Source of the DNA: Candidatus Njordarchaeota archaeon
Lineage (GTDB): Archaea; Asgardarchaeota; Njordarchaeia; Njordarchaeales; JAHKLH01
Assembly: GCA_029856635.1 (NCBI GenBank)
Contig: JAHKLH010000057.1
Coordinates: 1 to 8,882 of the forward strand
Length of the DNA stretch: 8,882 nucleotides
Direction of reading: 5' to 3'
The position numbers were made by a program, and so were the translations under genes. Below, one piece after another: positions 7,136 to 8,882 of the stretch; position 1 is the stretch's first letter; each line of letters starts with the position of its first letter. The notes beneath the pieces were generated by a model, which was given only the letters and a program-made list of their open reading frames with translations, made no database searches and was not told the DNA's origin.

Positions 7136-7903
7136 ATGAGCGATACTAAATTAAATAAAATCCCAGATAAACTGTCAAATTTTTATTTCATTATGCATTG
7201 CATAATCAATATACTAAAATATCACTATTTTAATATTACTGTTTTTAAGAATGTGCAATTTTTCAAACTCTTTAGGAATTTGGTGAAAATATTGCCAGAA
7301 ATTCCGGAAGAATGGATTAATTATATATTTAGACGACGAAGAGAAATGATTATTAAGATGTCAAAAGGAGAAGCGAAAAGAGAAGAAATTCTTTTGGAAT
7401 TCACTCGTGCACTTCCAGCAATTGTTACTGATGGCCCAGCTGGACTTAATGCAAGTATTAAAATGGTTGGTGTGTTACCAAAAGAAAAATATATTCCAGA
7501 ATTGCTAAATATGATTAATGATCTCATTAGTAAGAAACCAAAAATGGAAGAAATAGTTAAGTTCCTACTTGAAAAAATATACGTTGAAGATGTCCTTGAT
7601 TTTACTAAATTATTCACGCTTGACTTAGCAAAGAAAAATACTTGGAGAAACATAAATGAGACCAGAAAAGCCGTCCTAATATTCTTTACACCGCCCACTA
7701 AATCATATATGATTAAAGCTGATGTGACAATACATGTTGATGATAAAATATTTCAATTCGCGAATGCAATGCACGATCTGTACCACGTAGTTCCAAAGAC
7801 TGGGAAAATCGTATCCAAAAGCCCCACTTATGTTTTTCATATTAGAGAAATTTGGGATAAATCTGCTGATAAATTTGGAGTGAAAATCTTTCCTCCTGAA
7901 TGA
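7136..7903 (+). CDS. Unrecognised protein with an HDLYH motif
   Basis: I do not recognise the family. From ATG 7136 the product is 255 residues, soluble, with no signal peptide. Residues about 48-150 are helical and charged (for example MSKGEAKREEILLEF at 75-89, then ALPAIVTDGPAGLNASIKMV at 92-111). The end forms strands: KAVLIFFTPPT, MIKADVTIHVDD, then FQFANAMHDLYHVVP (206-220) and TYVFHIREIWDKSADKFGV. HDLYH (213-217) with the nearby His and Asp residues could bind a metal, which is only an inference. Residues 1-45 are F/I/N/Y/H-rich and look like translated AT-rich spacer. The true start may be TTG 7280 or GTG 7283, 30-40 nt after a TATA-like box at 7241-7250, giving about 207 residues. It stands alone, with its stop 32 bp from the convergent dead vapC. 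Confidence 0.65.
   Translation: MSDTKLNKIPDKLSNFYFIMHCIINILKYHYFNITVFKNVQFFKLFRNLVKILPEIPEEWINYIFRRRREMIIKMSKGEAKREEILLEFTRALPAIVTDGPAGLNASIKMVGVLPKEKYIPELLNMINDLISKKPKMEEIVKFLLEKIYVEDVLDFTKLFTLDLAKKNTWRNINETRKAVLIFFTPPTKSYMIKADVTIHVDDKIFQFANAMHDLYHVVPKTGKIVSKSPTYVFHIREIWDKSADKFGVKIFPPE
7190..7206. promoter_or_regulatory. Inverted repeat, possible operator
   Basis: ATTATGC-ATT-GCATAAT is a 7-bp inverted repeat with a 3-nt centre, lying 35 nt before the TATA-like box at 7241-7250. If the following gene starts at 7280-7283, this sits at a normal operator position in the upstream region. If it starts at 7136, the repeat is inside the coding sequence. Confidence 0.35.
7241..7250 (+). promoter_or_regulatory. 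TATA-like box, downstream candidate for the unknown gene
   Basis: GTTTTTAAGA is centred about 35 nt before TTG 7280 and GTG 7283, predicting a very short leader. It supports a shorter protein that drops the low-quality N-terminal segment. Confidence 0.3.
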
Positions 7904-7934
7904 TTAAATCAAGAAAAATGTAACGACTTTTCAT

Positions 7935-8215
7935 TTATTTGTTATAGTTACTTTTAATTGCTTCTATAAAAATTGCCTCCGTTATTTCCCTAAAATGCTC
8001 GTCTCCTGTTAATATTTTTGCATTATATTGTCGAGCTAATGCAAACAACAATCCATAGCAATTCCCGTTTTTCTTTAATCCTAATTGCATTATTTTCCAG
8101 CAATTTCTAATAAAGCAATATTAGGAGCAAAAACATGCGTGCTTTTCAGGATATTTTTCACAATCGCACCATACTTAGTTCCTGCAAAATTGATCTAAAC
8201 TCATGAATTAATCAT
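7935..8215 (-). pseudogene. vapC: Decayed VapC (PIN-domain) toxin
   Basis: The frame begins with ATG 8215, overlapping the end of vapB as in working vapBC operons, and reads M-I-N-S-stop-V-stop-I-N-F-A-G-T-K-Y-G. This follows the usual PIN start (M-I-V-D-S-S-V-W-I-x-F) with two nonsense codons, TGA 8201-8203 and TAG 8195-8197. The frame continues GAIVKNILKSTHVFAPNIA then LLEIAGK, typical of VapC, up to a TAA at 8090-8092. A second part in another frame, from about 8081 to the TAA at 7935, reads GLKKNGNCYGLLFALARQYN, then AKILTGDEHFREI with the conserved TGD. Some 40-50 residues between the halves are missing, including the usual middle acidic residue. VapC toxins are Mg-dependent RNases; this one cannot be made. 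The visible mutations are independent, so sequencing error does not explain it. Confidence 0.82.
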
Positions 8216-8420
8216 CATATTCGCTAAAGAGCCTATCTTCCTCTGTAAAACTACTTATTCTCCCCTTATCAACTCCAAACATATTATCAGGAATATCGAA
8301 AGAGTGTTCAAAGACATATCTGATAACTTTATCGTACGATTTTCTCTTGAGCACTTTCTTGGCTTTTCCTGAAAGAACAAGAGTATTCTTTTTGTTAAAA
8401 TCGTTATTATCTCGTGACAT
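8208..8420 (-). CDS. vapB: VapB-type antitoxin, intact, with dead toxin partner
   Basis: A 70-residue protein. The N-terminal part has a strand-helix pattern (NTLVLSGKAKKVLKRKSYDK, then VIRYVFEH) that would dimerise and bind the operator. The C-terminal tail, DNMFGVDKGRISSFTEEDRL, is the signature toxin-wrapping end of crenarchaeal VapB antitoxins (the FG-D-G, FTEEDR pattern). ATG 8420 is chosen because GGAGAAAGG lies just before it with good spacing (the GGAG core ends 6 nt from ATG). The frame is open further up to TTG 8507, but that would put the promoter box inside the gene. The stop overlaps the start of the broken vapC by a few bases, the usual operon arrangement. With the toxin dead, it may persist as an autoregulator or as a cross-antitoxin, or be on its way out. 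Confidence 0.78.
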   Translation of the reverse strand: MSRDNNDFNKKNTLVLSGKAKKVLKRKSYDKVIRYVFEHSFDIPDNMFGVDKGRISSFTEEDRLFSEYDD

Positions 8421-8421
8421 T

Positions 8422-8430
8422 CCTTTCTCC
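8422..8430 (-). promoter_or_regulatory. Shine-Dalgarno sequence of vapB
   Basis: GGAGAAAGG on the minus strand, one base before ATG 8420. It is one of the few clear ribosome binding sites in a window where most genes look leaderless, and it decides the vapB start. Confidence 0.6.
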
Positions 8431-8504
8431 TGCATCATCCTTAATATGCGGCATAGCCAATACAGTTCGTATATCTTTTTCGTATATCTTATAGCATTAA
8501 AAAC

Positions 8505-8517
8505 CAAATTTATAAGA
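8505..8517. promoter_or_regulatory. Shared TATA-like box for vapB and the C/D RNA
   Basis: The sequence CCAAATTTATAAG reads as a TATA box both ways: TTTATAAG on the plus strand and CTTATAAATTT on the minus strand. On the plus strand it predicts a transcript starting near 8535, a few bases before box C of the guide RNA. On the minus strand it predicts a start near 8486, giving vapB a leader of about 65 nt. Confidence 0.45.
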
Positions 8518-8532
8518 AAGGGAATTTTTTAT

Positions 8533-8592
8533 TATGAGATGATGAGCGTTGGAACTCCTGACGCGATGATGAATTATTCCCGCACTGAAAAT
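8533..8592 (+). ncRNA. Box C/D small RNA (2'-O-methylation guide)
   Basis: All four boxes are present and near perfect. Box C ATGATGA is at 8539-8545, D' CTGA at 8558-8561, C' ATGATGA at 8566-8572, and D CTGA at 8585-8588. Both spacers between C-type and D-type boxes are 12 nt, the usual archaeal guide length, and the D'-C' linker is 4 nt (CGCG). Such RNAs bind L7Ae, Nop5 and fibrillarin and direct 2'-O-methylation of the base opposite the fifth guide nucleotide upstream of D or D'. The D' guide GCGTTGGAACTC predicts the target GAGUUCCAACGC, with the fifth base (U) methylated. The D guide ATTATTCCCGCA predicts UGCGGGAAUAAU, with the fifth base (G) methylated. I cannot assign these to an rRNA or tRNA site without a search. 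A terminal stem is weak, and the ends are estimated. A TATA-like box about 26 nt before the predicted 5' end supports transcription. Confidence 0.85.
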
Positions 8593-8712
8593 ACTAGGTT
8601 TCCATCGCTCTAAATATACTATCTTTCAATCGATTTCTTATGATGTGTGCATTATATGATTGAATATTACTAGTATCTCTGTTTGTCATTAACTTTGAGA
8701 GTAGTATTTAAA

Positions 8713-8882
8713 TTACAAAAGTCCTTTAGACTTAAGTATGTTAATTATATTTTTTAAGTCCTCATCCTTTTTGTGCTTAATTCCCCTCTTAATTAATTCA
8801 AGAATAAAGTCAGATAGTGGAATTCCAGCAATTTCTGCGGCCCTTTCGAGAGATATCTCATCATTAATATACATTTCAATGG
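8713..8882 (-). CDS. UPF0175-type antitoxin, C-terminal part (cut by window edge)
   Basis: The last 55 or so codons of a small protein whose start lies beyond the window. It reads IEMYINDEISLERAAEIAGI, then PLSDFILELIKRGI and a Lys-rich helical tail ending LKSKGLL. The pattern of a strand, then ISLERAAEIAGIP, then a helix ending in a rigid RGI turn, is the helix-turn-helix-like core of the UPF0175 family. Archaeal members are paired with PIN-type (DUF3368) toxins and act as antitoxin and operon repressor. No toxin frame follows it in the 120 bp before the guide RNA, so any partner must lie upstream or be lost. Family assignment is fairly sure; the antitoxin function comes from family knowledge. 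Confidence 0.7.
   Translation of the reverse strand, partial: IEMYINDEISLERAAEIAGIPLSDFILELIKRGIKHKKDEDLKNIINILKSKGLL

Noticed and set aside
6485..7698. Frames antisense to the permease gene (6485-6871, +) and to the HDLYH gene (7321-7698, -), plus 5291-5668 (+) over the protease
   Set aside because: Each mirrors a well-supported gene on the other strand and shows no independent coding features.
8347..8613. Plus-strand frame over vapB and the guide RNA
   Set aside because: It crosses two better-supported features and the shared promoter, and its translation has no recognisable pattern.
8625..8668. Inverted pair TTCAATC ... GATTGAA after the guide RNA
   Set aside because: The 7-bp arms are some 26 nt apart and AT-rich, with no T-run placed to make a terminator; it may be chance.
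1..8882. CRISPR array, tRNA, rRNA, insertion sequence or attachment site
   Set aside because: No regular direct repeats, no tRNA-like cloverleaf with a CCA or T-loop pattern, no conserved rRNA stretches, and no transposase motifs or flanking terminal repeats were seen.

Overview
The window looks archaeal, most likely from a hyperthermophilic or thermophilic member of the Thermoproteota (crenarchaeal side). The evidence is very AT-rich DNA, mixed ATG/GTG/TTG starts, short or absent leaders with a TATA-like element about 25 nt before the start codon, T-run terminators, an archaeal-type P-loop ATPase, crenarchaeal-style VapB and UPF0175 antitoxins, and a near-canonical box C/D methylation-guide RNA. 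The genus cannot be fixed from the sequence alone.

Layout. 1-367 (-): N-terminal part of a P-loop ATPase that runs out of the window. 427-1716 (-): a two-domain membrane enzyme, a sugar-nucleotidyltransferase-like domain fused to a CDP-alcohol phosphatidyltransferase domain. 1808-3248 (-) and 3682-5277 (+): two divergent alkaline-phosphatase-superfamily phosphodiesterase genes, both broken by several one-base indels, mostly at short homopolymers. Between them lie about 430 bp with a possible remnant of a further minus-strand gene. 5296-5646 (-): an intact retropepsin-like aspartic protease. 5870-6112 (+): a ribbon-helix-helix regulator, tail to tail with a TauE/SafE-type permease at 6109-6891 (-). 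7136-7903 (+): an unrecognised protein with an HDLYH motif, whose start is uncertain. 7935-8215 (-): a dead VapC toxin gene behind an intact VapB antitoxin at 8208-8420 (-). 8533-8592 (+): a box C/D guide RNA. 8713-8882 (-): the C-terminal part of a UPF0175-type antitoxin.

How it fits together. The left half is a small surface or polar-lipid cluster: an enzyme that would attach a phospho-alcohol head group, next to two metal-dependent phosphodiesterases. The two phosphodiesterases carry at least seven frame breaks, while the adjacent 1.3 kb enzyme gene and the 0.8 kb permease gene have none. This favours real, recent decay over uniform sequencing error, but read data would be needed to settle it. 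The right half is an accessory mix of antitoxins whose toxins are dead or absent, a protease and a regulator. The cleanest unlisted element is the guide RNA at 8533-8592. It appears to share one AT-rich promoter box with the vapB gene transcribed the other way.
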